NCBI RefSeq assembly: GCF_012958305.1
Contig: NZ_JABBYO010000001.1
Coordinates: 434,001-498,000 of the forward strand
DNA from: Tautonia rosea
GTDB taxonomy: Bacteria > Planctomycetota > Planctomycetia > Isosphaerales > Isosphaeraceae
Length of the DNA: 64,000 bases
Reading direction: 5' to 3'
Program-made: the position numbers and the translations under genes
Shown here: positions 18,302 through 27,715 of the stretch, piece after piece
How the letters are laid out: each line of letters begins with the position of its first letter
Numbering within the stretch: the stretch's first letter is position 1
The notes under the pieces: model-generated
The model's input: the letters and a program-made list of their open reading frames with translations, nothing else
Told to the model about the DNA's origin: nothing
The model's database searches: none

Positions 18302-18766
18302 TTAATCAAAGTCCTCGAGGTCGACGGGATCGGACGTCTCAAGGAAACAACATTCGATAAATCGCGGCAGGAATCGGTTCACGAAAGCCAGGACGGCGAG
18401 CTGTGTCGTCGGATTATCCTTGCCCCAGATGCTCACCTTTGGCTCGGTCAAGTCGGGGTCCATCTGAACGAAGTACTGATTATTGACATCCATTGAGAAG
18501 GGAAGTTCCTCCAGCCAGCGATGAGCGAGCAGGTTGACCCCATGACCGCCGAGCGAAATCGTGGGCATCTCCTGAAAGACTTCATCGTGCAGCCATCGCA
18601 GGTCGGAAACGACCCGGACCTGCAAGCCTCCCGCATCGTCAAGGGTTTCCAGATACCGTTCGATTTCGTTGCGCAGGTAGTACGCGAGAGGACGATCAAC
18701 CTCTTCGGCTCGCAAATGGCTTCCGGTGACAATCAGAAGAAGGCGCTTCACGGAGGAATTGGCCAT
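18302..18766 (-). CDS. Hypothetical protein, 154 residues
   Basis: Not recognised. The N-terminus has a KRLLLIVTGSHLRAEEVDRPLAYYLR segment that looks like a Rossmann-type strand-helix start, and the middle includes ISLGGHGVNLLAHRW with conserved-looking Gly and His. There is no signal peptide or transmembrane helix. ATG 18766 is preferred to the far upstream start at 18940, because the intervening sequence lacks coding character. It is the first gene of a probable two-gene unit with the TPR-like protein. Confidence 0.6.
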   Translation of the reverse strand: MANSSVKRLLLIVTGSHLRAEEVDRPLAYYLRNEIERYLETLDDAGGLQVRVVSDLRWLHDEVFQEMPTISLGGHGVNLLAHRWLEELPFSMDVNNQYFVQMDPDLTEPKVSIWGKDNPTTQLAVLAFVNRFLPRFIECCFLETSDPVDLEDFD

Positions 18767-18996
18767 GAGAGGCCCCCGAATCGGAGCGTGACGGACCCGC
18801 CCGCAGGCAAAAAGCCCGCCTACCAATACGATCGGTTGCCCGGTCGGGCGTCCATGGACGGGAAGCGGGGACACATCCCCTTTGGAGTTCATGCTACGAG
18901 TGATCGAGCCGTCCGACAAGTCACCCCTCGCAATCCCCACTCTTGCCAGAGGGAGACGACCGGAGAAGACTCCGACGATCCTCGCCCCAGTAAGAC

Positions 18997-20280
18997 TCAG
19001 GTTCCGTCTCGGAGACCAAACAGATGTCGCACCGCGTCGATCAACGATCGGCCCGAGCCATCGGGAACAGTCGTGGCCGATCGGAGTGCGGTTCTCGGGT
19101 GATGCAGCAATTGATTCTGGAAACGATGGAGAGTCTGAGCAATTGCCTTACGATCACTGTCTTCGAGGTGGGGCCGAGAGGCAAACAATCGTTCGAGTTC
19201 CCGGAGTCGAACTGCGTCTGAGTAGTCGCCCAGTTGTCGAAGAATCGATCCGGCATGGTGCCGGTGACGAATCGCCTCGACGCAGGCCGTCGTCTCTTCG
19301 CGGACGATCATGGAGGCCGTCTCCACCGCGCGAAGGCGACCTTCGCGGTTGGCGTCGGCCTCGGCCTGGAGGTCGTCAACACTGTAGAGGTTGGCCATCT
19401 CCAGTCTGTTGATCCGGGGGTCAAAGTCGCGAGGGACCGCAATGTCGAGGATCAACGAGAGGCGATACCGCCGTGCCTTCAGCACCCGCGCATAGAGCTC
19501 GTAGGAAACGATTGGCTCCGCAGAGGCCGTGGTGCTCACCACGACGTCCGCCTCGACCAGGGCTCGATACAGGTCGTCGAACGATAATGGCTCGCCCCCC
19601 CAAAGGGCCGCCGTATCTCGGGCCCGGTCGAAGCTGCGGTTGGTCACGAGAAGCCGACCCGGCTTCAACGGTTCGAGATGACGCAGGGTCAGCTCTGCCA
19701 TCTTCCCGGCGCCGATCACCAGGACCGTCTTGTCTTGAAAATGGTCGAAGACGCGACGAGCCACATCGACGGCCACACTGGCGATCGAGAGTCGGCCTCG
19801 GTCCATGCCGGTCGCCTCGCGGACGCGCTTGCCGACACGGGCGGCCTGCTGGAAGACCTCGTGCAAGATCGGCCCGACTGTGCCGATCTCCTTCGCGGCC
19901 TCGTAGGCTTCCTTGACTTGCCCTTGAATTTGTCCCTCACCAACAACCAGGCTCTCGATGCTGCTCGTGACCCGGAAGGCGTGCTCGATCGCCTCCTCGT
20001 CGTGGTAGTCGACCAGATGGGTCGCGAACTGGTCGACCGCAATCCCGTGAAACTGAGCCAGGAACTGGGTCAGGTCGCCAACCTGCGGCATCAGTTCCGG
20101 ATCCCCCGCGACGTACAACTCCACCCGGTTGCAGGTCGAGAGGACCACGAATTCGATTTCGGGAAACTGGGCCTTCATCGCCCTCAGTCCATCGGCTCGC
20201 TTCGCGCCGTCGAATGCGAGGGCCTCTCGTACCTCCTGGGGAGCCGAATGATGATCCACGCCCAGAGCCATCAGCTTCAC
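18997..20280 (-). CDS. hemA: Glutamyl-tRNA reductase
   Basis: A 427-residue enzyme that reduces Glu-tRNA(Glu) with NADPH to glutamate-1-semialdehyde, the first step of the C5 haem pathway. The nucleophilic Cys is in VLSTCNRVELY near residue 50, the NADPH domain has VLVIGAGKMAELTLRHL near 185, and the helical dimerisation tail follows. The start is GTG 20280: GGAGG lies 7 bases upstream and the codon overlaps the stop of the upstream gene as GTGA, which indicates translational coupling. ATG 20271 is an alternative. Confidence 0.95.
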   Translation of the reverse strand: MKLMALGVDHHSAPQEVREALAFDGAKRADGLRAMKAQFPEIEFVVLSTCNRVELYVAGDPELMPQVGDLTQFLAQFHGIAVDQFATHLVDYHDEEAIEHAFRVTSSIESLVVGEGQIQGQVKEAYEAAKEIGTVGPILHEVFQQAARVGKRVREATGMDRGRLSIASVAVDVARRVFDHFQDKTVLVIGAGKMAELTLRHLEPLKPGRLLVTNRSFDRARDTAALWGGEPLSFDDLYRALVEADVVVSTTASAEPIVSYELYARVLKARRYRLSLILDIAVPRDFDPRINRLEMANLYSVDDLQAEADANREGRLRAVETASMIVREETTACVEAIRHRHHAGSILRQLGDYSDAVRLRELERLFASRPHLEDSDRKAIAQTLHRFQNQLLHHPRTALRSATTVPDGSGRSLIDAVRHLFGLRDGT

Positions 20281-21158
20281 GGCGACACCTCCAGGCTCTG
20301 GCCGACCCGTGCTTCTCGGGCAACCCCGTGCGCCGTCGGCAGCAGCAGATCGACGCCAAGCAGCGTGAAGAGCATGAAGGCGAAGGCCAGGACCGTCAGT
20401 AACATCACCCGCTTGCCTCGCCACTCGGGTCGATAGCGAACGTGAAGCAAGGCGGCGAAGACGACCCAAAGCCCCAGGGCGCTAATGACCTTCGGATCGG
20501 ACCAGTCGAGCACCGCCCGACCCTCGCGCCTCGACCCGGCATTCAACGCGATTCCGATCGCCAGGCCGGCGGTGAGCATCGGAAACGCCAGGGTGATGGC
20601 CGCCCGATTCCATCGCTCCGATTGCTCGAGGCTGGGCAAGGCAATCCCGAAGCGCTGAGGACGCTTCCGTTTCAAGCGGTCAGCCTGAGCGAGGTACATC
20701 AATCCCGCAAGAAAGGCAACGCAGGTGCTTACTGCTCCAAACAGCAGCAAGAGCCCGTGAATCGTTCCCCAGACGGTTTCCCAGCCTCCAAGTCGGGTCC
20801 AGTCGGCCCGAGCGTCGGCAGGCATCGCCACGGCCGACCCGAGCAAGGCCAGCACCAAGGGGAGCACAAACACCCCAATCGCCGAGGGCTTCGGAGCCCT
20901 GAACGTGAGATAAAGCCCGATCCCCGACAAAATCCAGGCCAGCACCAGCAACGAGTGAAAGACCGTGGCAATGGGCACCTGGCCGGCCCGCCAGGCAAGG
21001 TTGCCAAGGAAGACCGTATGCACCACCCATCCCAGGGCCGTGAGCCCGACAGCCAATTGCCAGCGTACCGGAACCCGCAGCATCAGGCGGGCCAGATCCG
21101 CAGCCAGGGCCAGACCGTAGGTCCCGGCGAAACAAAGGACACTGAGGCGGTCGATCAT
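20277..21158 (-). CDS. Cytochrome c biogenesis CcsA/HemX-family membrane protein
   Basis: A 293-residue polytopic membrane protein with about eight hydrophobic helices. The segment WETVWGTIHGLLLLFGAVS holds the conserved His near a periplasmic loop, as in HemX/CcsA proteins. The full Trp-rich WWD motif of haem-delivering CcsA is not evident, so it is nearer HemX, which affects HemA level in Bacillus. It overlaps hemA by four bases, supporting a functional link. ATG 21158 starts the first helix; the frame is open upstream without a signal. Confidence 0.85.
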   Translation of the reverse strand: MIDRLSVLCFAGTYGLALAADLARLMLRVPVRWQLAVGLTALGWVVHTVFLGNLAWRAGQVPIATVFHSLLVLAWILSGIGLYLTFRAPKPSAIGVFVLPLVLALLGSAVAMPADARADWTRLGGWETVWGTIHGLLLLFGAVSTCVAFLAGLMYLAQADRLKRKRPQRFGIALPSLEQSERWNRAAITLAFPMLTAGLAIGIALNAGSRREGRAVLDWSDPKVISALGLWVVFAALLHVRYRPEWRGKRVMLLTVLAFAFMLFTLLGVDLLLPTAHGVAREARVGQSLEVSP

Positions 21159-21516
21159 GGCGGGCTGAAACAGGAGGGAGGGCGGAGGAAACGCCGGAGC
21201 GAGACACACTCTTCGGGGATTTGACCCCTCGGCAGTTCGCCTCATCTCGATTAAGCGACGTTTCCCAAATTATAATGATTCCGAACCGCCGAGCCCAGCG
21301 TTGACCTCCCCGCTCAAGTTCCGAGAACGCCGATTGGGAGGTTTCCTCCAGCCGTTCCAGATCGTTCCTCTCCTCCATCCGCGCTTGGGATCGCTGCTGC
21401 AAGCCTCGAAAGGAACCGGTTCTCGTCGAACTCCCCGCCGTCTTCAAGGCCGGGCGAGGAATGTGTCACCGCTCCGGAATTCCAAATCGCACCGGGGTTG
21501 TCGCGGAGAAGCGCAA
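21159..21516 (-). promoter_or_regulatory. Upstream region of the ccsA/hemX-hemA operon
   Basis: About 358 bases with no gene. A perfect TATAAT on the minus strand lies at 21274-21269, about 110 bases upstream of the first start codon, in an AT-rich patch (21261-21280). No good -35 hexamer at 17 bases; this is a tentative promoter. Confidence 0.4.
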
Positions 21517-22665
21517 TCAACGCGATTCATCCGCCGTGTGGGTGGGTTCGAGCACCACATCGTCGATCCAGACCGCCGAGGGGCCGTCTCCTTCACAGTC
21601 GATCAAGAAACGGAGCTGCATGGTGGTGGCCAGCGGATCTGAGTGGAAGCGATGCTCGACCAGGATCCATTCCCCCAACTCGGGAAGTTCCTCCATACGC
21701 TTGGCCTGAGTCAAAACCTGATACGAATTTGGGACATCTTTGTACTGCTTCAATTCCATTCGGACTTTCCCCGTCGAATCGCTCGACCGGAAATAGCGGA
21801 AGCTAAGCCGCATGGGAGCATCGCGAGGAACTTTCAGATCTCGAAACTGAAAGGACCGATAGCCCGACAGGGCAGCGTCGAGATACAGGCTGTCTGGCGG
21901 AGAAAAATAGACGCGGGGATCACGGCGATCGTCAGGAATCGGGCTGAGCCGATCCATCTCACGATCGGGAGCGATGGGTTGATCGAGCTCAAGACGGTCT
22001 CGGAAGGCGACCGGTCCAATGCGGAGATTCAGCTCGCGAGTCCCGAGCAGTGGCTCTGACAGCCCGTAGAGATGGTGGCAGTGCTCCAGGCGAAGCCGGA
22101 CCCCAAGCACCGCTCCCGGCTCCAGAACAATCCTGTCAGAAGGCGTTTCGAGGGGTGCTCCCGTTGCAGGGTCCTCAGGCGTTCCCTGCGTCTCAGGCCA
22201 AAGTTGCAGGGTGGCCCGTTCGAGGCATTCGAGCGTCGGATCCTGATGATCAATCAAGCATGCGCTCGATTGAAGTGTCTCGGCAGCGCTGAATGCATGA
22301 TTGGCACGACGGGGCAAGCCATGACCGTCGGCCCGGGAATTGGAGGCCCAGCCCTCGACGGTACAAGAGATGGATTCGGGTTCGACCTGGAGGGTAGCTG
22401 AATAGGTGTTGCGCAAGCGGTATTCGATCCTCCAGGTAAGCCAGCGCCGACGATGATCCCCCTGCTCGCCTTGCTCGGGACGAACCAGCGAGATTGATCG
22501 GTCGACCAGGCTCAAACGCGGAGGATCGGAACCCTCGGGAGTTCGATCGGACCGAGAGAACCCCGGCTGCGGAACGAACAGGAGCAGCAGGAATGAGCCT
22601 ACGACCCGACACGCGAGGCTGTTTCGAACTTTCCAGAAACTCCGGCTCGGTCGATTGATCGCCAT
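21517..22665 (-). CDS. Exported protein with C-terminal jelly-roll-like domain
   Basis: A 382-residue protein with a signal peptide (hydrophobic VVGSFLLLLFVPQPGFS after a basic start). The middle part has Cys residues and no recognisable family. The C-terminal 130 residues resemble carbohydrate-binding jelly-roll modules (CBM4/9-like), with a repeated strand pattern and an ending with WIDDVVLEP, the usual last strand of such modules. GGAGGAAGG lies before the ATG. It probably binds a glycan or a surface at the cell envelope; ligand unknown. It is apparently monocistronic. Confidence 0.65.
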   Translation of the reverse strand: MAINRPSRSFWKVRNSLACRVVGSFLLLLFVPQPGFSRSDRTPEGSDPPRLSLVDRSISLVRPEQGEQGDHRRRWLTWRIEYRLRNTYSATLQVEPESISCTVEGWASNSRADGHGLPRRANHAFSAAETLQSSACLIDHQDPTLECLERATLQLWPETQGTPEDPATGAPLETPSDRIVLEPGAVLGVRLRLEHCHHLYGLSEPLLGTRELNLRIGPVAFRDRLELDQPIAPDREMDRLSPIPDDRRDPRVYFSPPDSLYLDAALSGYRSFQFRDLKVPRDAPMRLSFRYFRSSDSTGKVRMELKQYKDVPNSYQVLTQAKRMEELPELGEWILVEHRFHSDPLATTMQLRFLIDCEGDGPSAVWIDDVVLEPTHTADESR

Positions 22666-23211
22666 GGACCTTCCTCCGCATCCGTGGAGGTAACCTCTCC
22701 CTCCGATTCCGTGGAGGAAGAGCGCTTCGGTGACGCTGTCACTTCGGTTGAATCAGTGCTCGAGAGGGATCACACCGATCTTTAACCGGTGTGATACGCA
22801 GAAATCCGAATTCACGCAATCCGAGAACTGATGGGGACGAAGGGATCGTCTCGATCAGCTTCGCCAGGCAAGGAACGCTGTCACCTATGGCCAGGGAGGT
22901 CCGATCAGACCGTCAGCAATTCCCGAGGTTATCCAAGCGTAACGCCCTTCGGTCGCCGCCGACCGAAATCCGTTCTGACTCGTTCAGGAAGTGATCAGTC
23001 GGGAAGCAGGAAGAGGGGGGAGCGATCGACGAGTAAGGTCCCAAGGAAAGAGGGCCGATGTGATTCCGACGGTCCTCGGGACTCACTCGTAGACTGATCA
23101 AACCATGAACGGCAACAATGGTCTTCTACCGAGTGGATCAAGCGTTGATTGACAGACCTTCAACGGCTGAGGCAGAGGGAAGCAAGACACAAAGGAATGT
23201 TGAACCATAAT
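22666..23211. other. Intergenic region with one inverted repeat
   Basis: About 545 bases. A perfect 9-bp inverted repeat (ATCACACCG and complement, 9-base spacer) lies at 22769-22795 and has no T tract, so it could be a protein-binding site. Short open frames in 22791-23097 lack ribosome binding sites and coding character. Confidence 0.45.
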
Positions 23212-24348
23212 TTATGAATTCACATCCTCGGTCTGCTCTTTCTCCTGGTCAAGGGCTTTCCGCAGTGCTCGAAACTCGATTCCATTGATCCACTCGCGAT
23301 AAGGGCGAACCACGTCGAGAAGCGCGTCGTCGGGCGGACCGTAGCCTTCCATTACGCGAGAAAGAGTTTCCCGGAATCGATCGGCTTTTACCTGAGGGTC
23401 GTCATAACGAACGAGGAGCAGGGCTTTGAGATGGTCGAGCGCTTGCTCGGACAGTCGCCGCGTTTCGATCTCCACGGCGTCCTCCTCACCGCTGAGGGTG
23501 GAGGCATCACCGTTATGCGATCGTTGACGGCGGGCTTCTTCTGTCGCCTGGCGGAGCGATTCCTGCGCCTCGACGATGTAAAGATCCCAGTCGGCAGAAA
23601 ACTGACGATTGAAGGCTTCAATATATCCGGGTTCGTACTGTTTCGAAAGGGTCACAAGGCGACGGAAGATGCTTTCCAGCATGTCCCGTTCATCCTCGGC
23701 GGGCCCGGCATACTGGAAGCGCCGAAGACGTCCGATCCAGATGCGCATCTGGGCGTACTGTTCCCGGCGATCGAGCTGGCCGAACATCGCGGTCGCTTCG
23801 TCAACTTCACGGGCAAAGGCGCGAACCTGATATTCGGGAAAATGCTCCTCGGCGATCATCGCCAGACGATCACCTTCTTCCATCTGCTCATCAGCATGAA
23901 CCTGCAGCCGCTCAAGCTCTCGTCGGACATGATGATAGCGGTCCAGCGCGGCTCGGACCTCGATCCGGGCGTGGTCCAGCGCGTCTTGAATATCCTCAAG
24001 CTCGGCCTGGGCCTCGCTCCGTCTCCGCTCGACCTCCACGCGAGAGACCTCGATCAGTCGCTCAGCTTCGTGGAACTCAGCCTCACCCATGAGTGACCGA
24101 TTTTGAGCGGTCCTCCGGATCAACTCTCTCAGAAGTTGCTCGTCGCCTTCAGCCAGTTGTAATTCGCGTTGACGGGCGGGGCGAATCTGATTGGCCCGTG
24201 ATTCAACGGTGCGGATGGTCTCTTCGGTCCGCCGTAACTCTTCGGCGGCGAGTTCCAACTCCTCCGTTAATTCCTGTGCTCGGGTCTTGGCTTCCACTCG
24301 CCTCAAGAGATCGGCGAGCTGTCCGAGAGGCGAAGAACCAGTACTCAT
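23212..24348 (-). CDS. Long coiled-coil protein
   Basis: A 378-residue acidic protein dominated by heptad-like segments rich in Glu, Arg, Ala and Leu: the first 155 residues (for example QELTEELELAAEELRRTEETI) form a long coiled coil, followed by a more compact helical half. No signal peptide, membrane helix or enzymatic motif. AAAGGAG precedes the ATG. It is likely structural or a partner-binding scaffold; function unknown. It stands alone between two longer intergenic stretches. Confidence 0.7.
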   Translation of the reverse strand: MSTGSSPLGQLADLLRRVEAKTRAQELTEELELAAEELRRTEETIRTVESRANQIRPARQRELQLAEGDEQLLRELIRRTAQNRSLMGEAEFHEAERLIEVSRVEVERRRSEAQAELEDIQDALDHARIEVRAALDRYHHVRRELERLQVHADEQMEEGDRLAMIAEEHFPEYQVRAFAREVDEATAMFGQLDRREQYAQMRIWIGRLRRFQYAGPAEDERDMLESIFRRLVTLSKQYEPGYIEAFNRQFSADWDLYIVEAQESLRQATEEARRQRSHNGDASTLSGEEDAVEIETRRLSEQALDHLKALLLVRYDDPQVKADRFRETLSRVMEGYGPPDDALLDVVRPYREWINGIEFRALRKALDQEKEQTEDVNS

Positions 24349-24692
24349 CGACCACCAACTCCTTTCCCGTTCAATACGCTCAACGGAGACTAGGTTCTAG
24401 CGAAAACCGGACCGTCAGACTAGAGAAAGTCGTGCCTCAAGTCAGACCGGATCTCATCGAGCAGAACGTCGCTGAAAATTCCACTTCACCGAAATACCTA
24501 AGCGATTCCTAATTCTAGTGCAATTGGAGTAACGAAAGTCAATTCTCAGAAAAAATTTAACGCAAATTAGACATGAAGTCCGGAGAGCAACCTTCGACAA
24601 CCACGTCCCCCCAACGTTGAACGCGAGGAAGCCGGTCCCTGGGAGAAAAAGGGGACCGGCCCCGGTGTTCTTCAGCAACAACGGCTCCCGAA
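24349..24692. terminator. Intergenic region with a hairpin after the peroxidase gene
   Basis: Gene-free stretch of 344 bases. It holds the AT-rich upstream region of the coiled-coil gene (24480-24580) and a hairpin at 24631-24660 (GCCGGTCCC stem) about 30 bases past the stop of the minus-strand peroxidase gene, which is likely its terminator. No RNA gene seen. Confidence 0.5.
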
Positions 24693-25796
24693 TTATTCCG
24701 GGAATTCCGCAGGAGCTTCCAGATGTTGCCAGCCTTCTCCGCTCAGGGCTCTAAGGAAGGCGACAAGATCAGCTTTCTCCTGGGTGGTCAGGGCTAACGG
24801 TTTCATGCGTTGATCGATGTAAGGATTGGGAATCCCACCCTTGTTATAATGCTCGACGACCTCTTCGAGGGTCGCCAGGCTTCCGTCGTGCATGTACGGT
24901 GCCGTGTGTTCGATCTCTCGCAACGTGGGCGTTTTGAAGGCGCCCGTGTCGCGATCGTTCCCGGTCACCTCGGCTCGGCCCATGTCGGCGAAGGTGGCGG
25001 TTTGCGGATCGTAGCCAATCCCGATGTTCACGAACGATTCGTCGCTGAAGTTGACCCCGAGGTGGCAGGCGTCACAGGCGGCCTTGTTGAAGAAGACGTC
25101 CATTCCGCGAAGCTGGGCTTCGGTCAGAGCGTCCTCGTCACCGGCCTTGTAGCGATCGTAGGGCGAGTTGCCTGAGAGCACGGTTCGTTCAAAGGTGGCA
25201 ATGGCCTTGGCCACGTGGTCGATGCTGATTTCATCGCTGCCGAACACCTCGACGAATCGCTTTTGGTAACCCTCGATTCCGCTCAACCGCTGGACAACAG
25301 CCTCGTGAGCTTTATCCACATCGGTTTCCCTGGTCATTTCGAGCGGGTTGGCAATTGGACCAATGGCCTGTTCTTCCAGAGACGCAGCGCGGCCGTCCCA
25401 GAACTGAAGGGTTGTGAAGGCTCGGTTGATGACCGTCGGTGCGCTTCGGCCACCTTTCTGCTCGCCGATCCCTGTCGAAAACGGAGCTGCATCCGTGAAT
25501 GCCTGGCGAGGATCGTGACAGCTCGCGCAGGACACGGTGGAATCCGAGGAGAGGCGGGTATCAAAATAGAGCAAGCGGCCGAGTTCGGCTTTTGCCGGGC
25601 TGTACGGGTTATCCTCGGGCCAGAAGATGGGGAAGAGGCCCAGAGGCACCTCGGGCTCTTCCTGAGGGGGCCAGGCGGGTTTCGCTACGTTCGCAGTGGC
25701 GGGAGGCTCGGCAATTGGTCCGGTTCGGGCGATCCCGATTCCGGCGCTCGCCGCCAAACCGAGTGTTGCCAGTATGGTGATGATCGTGCGTCTCAT
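24693..25796 (-). CDS. Diheme cytochrome c peroxidase (MauG/CcpA family)
   Basis: A 367-residue periplasmic enzyme that reduces H2O2 using electrons from small c-type cytochromes. The signal peptide is followed by two haem c attachment motifs: CASCHDPRQAF near residue 89 and CDACHLGVNF near residue 240. The distal ligand region YMHDGSLATLEEVVEHYN and the C-terminal domain with TTQEKADLVAFLRAL are typical. ATG 25796 begins the signal peptide. The upstream gene encodes an exported Cys-containing protein; the two may be functionally linked, but a 168-base gap separates them. Confidence 0.92.
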   Translation of the reverse strand: MRRTIITILATLGLAASAGIGIARTGPIAEPPATANVAKPAWPPQEEPEVPLGLFPIFWPEDNPYSPAKAELGRLLYFDTRLSSDSTVSCASCHDPRQAFTDAAPFSTGIGEQKGGRSAPTVINRAFTTLQFWDGRAASLEEQAIGPIANPLEMTRETDVDKAHEAVVQRLSGIEGYQKRFVEVFGSDEISIDHVAKAIATFERTVLSGNSPYDRYKAGDEDALTEAQLRGMDVFFNKAACDACHLGVNFSDESFVNIGIGYDPQTATFADMGRAEVTGNDRDTGAFKTPTLREIEHTAPYMHDGSLATLEEVVEHYNKGGIPNPYIDQRMKPLALTTQEKADLVAFLRALSGEGWQHLEAPAEFPE

Positions 25797-25964
25797 CGGC
25801 TCTCGTTCCCCTTTGGGATGCTCGGGCAATCGACGTGGAAGGTCGATGATCGGGACCCGGGGGCGGGTCGGGGTCCGGTCGCGTACCAGTGGCGGGCGGG
25901 AAGGTGGGGTTAGATTTCGCGACGACCCGCGGGGCGGGCCGTCGCGTTGTTGCCGATCGGCAAC

Positions 25965-26504
25965 TCATCCTTCGGTCAGATACCCCTGAACATAGAGGGC
26001 TTTCTGACCGGCAACCTCTGAGAACGTTCCGTGCACGGTCACAATATATGCCATATTCTCAATGGCTGCCTTGCGGAAGTTGGTCAGGCCGTCTCGGCGC
26101 GGGTTGTGTTCTTCATCCATCAGAATGAACAGTGAGCCGTCTTCAGTCAGAAGGCCGATCGGCTGGCCTTGCTCAGCGCACTTCTGGCCGCAGTCGCGGT
26201 GCTTGTCGCCTCGCTTGCCGACCTGAAGGTAACAAGACAGGTCCACGATCTCGCCGACGACAGTGATCGGCTTGCCATCGAGCACCTTGCCCTCGATCGA
26301 AGAGGTGTAGGTGGTCACGCTCCAGGGGCGAGAATCGGGAACTTTCTTGCCCAGCTCGGCGGCCGGGCTGTCCCAGGTTCCCTTGGTCGGCTCGGACCAA
26401 TCCGGGAAAAGAATTCCAGGCCCTTGCTGAGCGGCGAAGGCCAACGAGACGACGGCCAGCAATGCGCCGGCCCCGTAAAGGCCGATTTTCCGGGAACGGT
26501 TCAT
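25965..26504 (-). CDS. Exported protein with conserved Cys/His cluster
   Basis: A 179-residue exported protein; signal peptide in the first 24 residues (GAGALLAVVSLAFA core). The mature part has a short cluster DLSCYLQVGKRGDKHRDCGQKC with three Cys and one His, followed by a beta-rich stretch ending VHGTFSEVAGQKALYVQG. This looks like a metal- or haem-associated periplasmic OB-like domain, but I do not recognise a named family. GAGGAG lies before the ATG. It lies upstream of the diheme peroxidase on the same strand. Confidence 0.72.
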   Translation of the reverse strand: MNRSRKIGLYGAGALLAVVSLAFAAQQGPGILFPDWSEPTKGTWDSPAAELGKKVPDSRPWSVTTYTSSIEGKVLDGKPITVVGEIVDLSCYLQVGKRGDKHRDCGQKCAEQGQPIGLLTEDGSLFILMDEEHNPRRDGLTNFRKAAIENMAYIVTVHGTFSEVAGQKALYVQGYLTEG

Positions 26505-26799
26505 AGGTGACGTTCTCCTCGGGAGAGTGACAGTCCGAACAGATCGATTGATGCCGGGGGCACCATCGTGTGAGTCTTGATTGAGCCCAAACCTTCGCAG
26601 CAGCATGTTCAACTGCTCCAAGATCGAGGCTGAGCCACGACTCGGGCCCGTATGGCTGTTTAACACACCAGGTCGACCCCGACAAGGGGCCATAGCCGAC
26701 CATCACCTCCAACAGGTGCTCGTGCGTCGATGGTTCTGCAGGGGCGTTCACCCTGACAACCCAGTTACGACCGACCGTTCGGTGCTATCGCAGCGAGAT

Positions 26800-27477
26800 T
26801 TAAACCGGCCACCGTTGAAGTCGATAGGCGGCGTCCCAGAACATCCATTCATATCGTGTGCCAACAACAAATCGTTCGGACATGCGAAGGCGTTGGGCGT
26901 CGGTCAGGGTCGGGGCGATCTTGTCGGTCAAACTGAGCACCTGGCGAACGACTTCATCAAATTGCTCTCCTCCGTACGTTTCTATCCAGCGCTGATAGAG
27001 GGGCTCGGGAGACCCTTTCGGCAGCAGATGCTGACCGACTCGCTGATAAATCCAGTAACAAGGCAAGACGGCAGCCAGCCCTTCATGAAACGGTTGGCTT
27101 GTGGTCGACGCCATCAGGAAGTCGCAGTAGGCACGAGCGTTCGGACTCGCTTCGGTCTTCTCGATCTGTTCCGGATGCAAACCGAGTTCGGCAAGAAACC
27201 CGTCATGAAGCGATTGCTCAACGGCGATGGCGTCGCTCGCATGATGGTTGAACATGCGGGTGGTTTTGGCGTCCGGTGCCACGGAGGCAAGAACCGAAAG
27301 GGCCCTGGCAAAGGTTCGGAGATAAATTGCGTCCTGGACGACATAGAACGCAAACCGATCACGCGGCAACCGTCCGTCTGTCAGGCCCGAGACAAAGGGG
27401 TGTTCGAGGATCGCATCGTAGATCGGCACGATCGCGTTCCAGAGCTGTTCCGTAAATCGGGGATCAAGCGGGGCCAC
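26800..27477 (-). CDS. TenA/thiaminase II-family aminopyrimidine aminohydrolase
   Basis: A 225-residue helical protein of the TenA family, which hydrolyses aminopyrimidine breakdown products for thiamine salvage. The catalytic Cys is in VLPCYWIYQRVG near residue 138, so this is the Cys type (TenA_C). Other family positions: YVVQDAIYLRTFARAL near the N-terminus and the C-terminal RYEWMFWDAAY. The start is GTG 27477 with GGTGGAG upstream. I checked the leader for the TPP-riboswitch core sequences and did not find them. Confidence 0.9.
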   Translation of the reverse strand: MAPLDPRFTEQLWNAIVPIYDAILEHPFVSGLTDGRLPRDRFAFYVVQDAIYLRTFARALSVLASVAPDAKTTRMFNHHASDAIAVEQSLHDGFLAELGLHPEQIEKTEASPNARAYCDFLMASTTSQPFHEGLAAVLPCYWIYQRVGQHLLPKGSPEPLYQRWIETYGGEQFDEVVRQVLSLTDKIAPTLTDAQRLRMSERFVVGTRYEWMFWDAAYRLQRWPV

Positions 27478-27715
27478 GTTGAATTCGCTCCACCACGGAC
27501 CATCGTTGTCAGGGAATGAATGCCATCATATTCCGCCTGTGATGATGGCCAGGAATTGTGCAAACGGCAAGAATTCCTCGTTGAGATCCGTGCTCGCCCC
27601 ACCTCCATCGACGGCCCTCCAGCGGCCGATTGACTTCGTGAGGCGAGCCTGCCTAAGCTAGGAAATGTCCTGCTGTTTCCTTGGGCAGGTGAAGTGTCGG
27701 ATGGAGGTTGAGATC

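Noticed and set aside
22791-23097. Overlapping frames of 60-90 residues
   Set aside because: No ribosome binding sites, no domain-like sequence and inconsistent frames; treated as intergenic.
27478-27600. Possible TPP riboswitch before the tenA-type gene
   Set aside because: The leader on the minus strand lacks the CUGAGA and ACCUGAUCUGG-like core segments.
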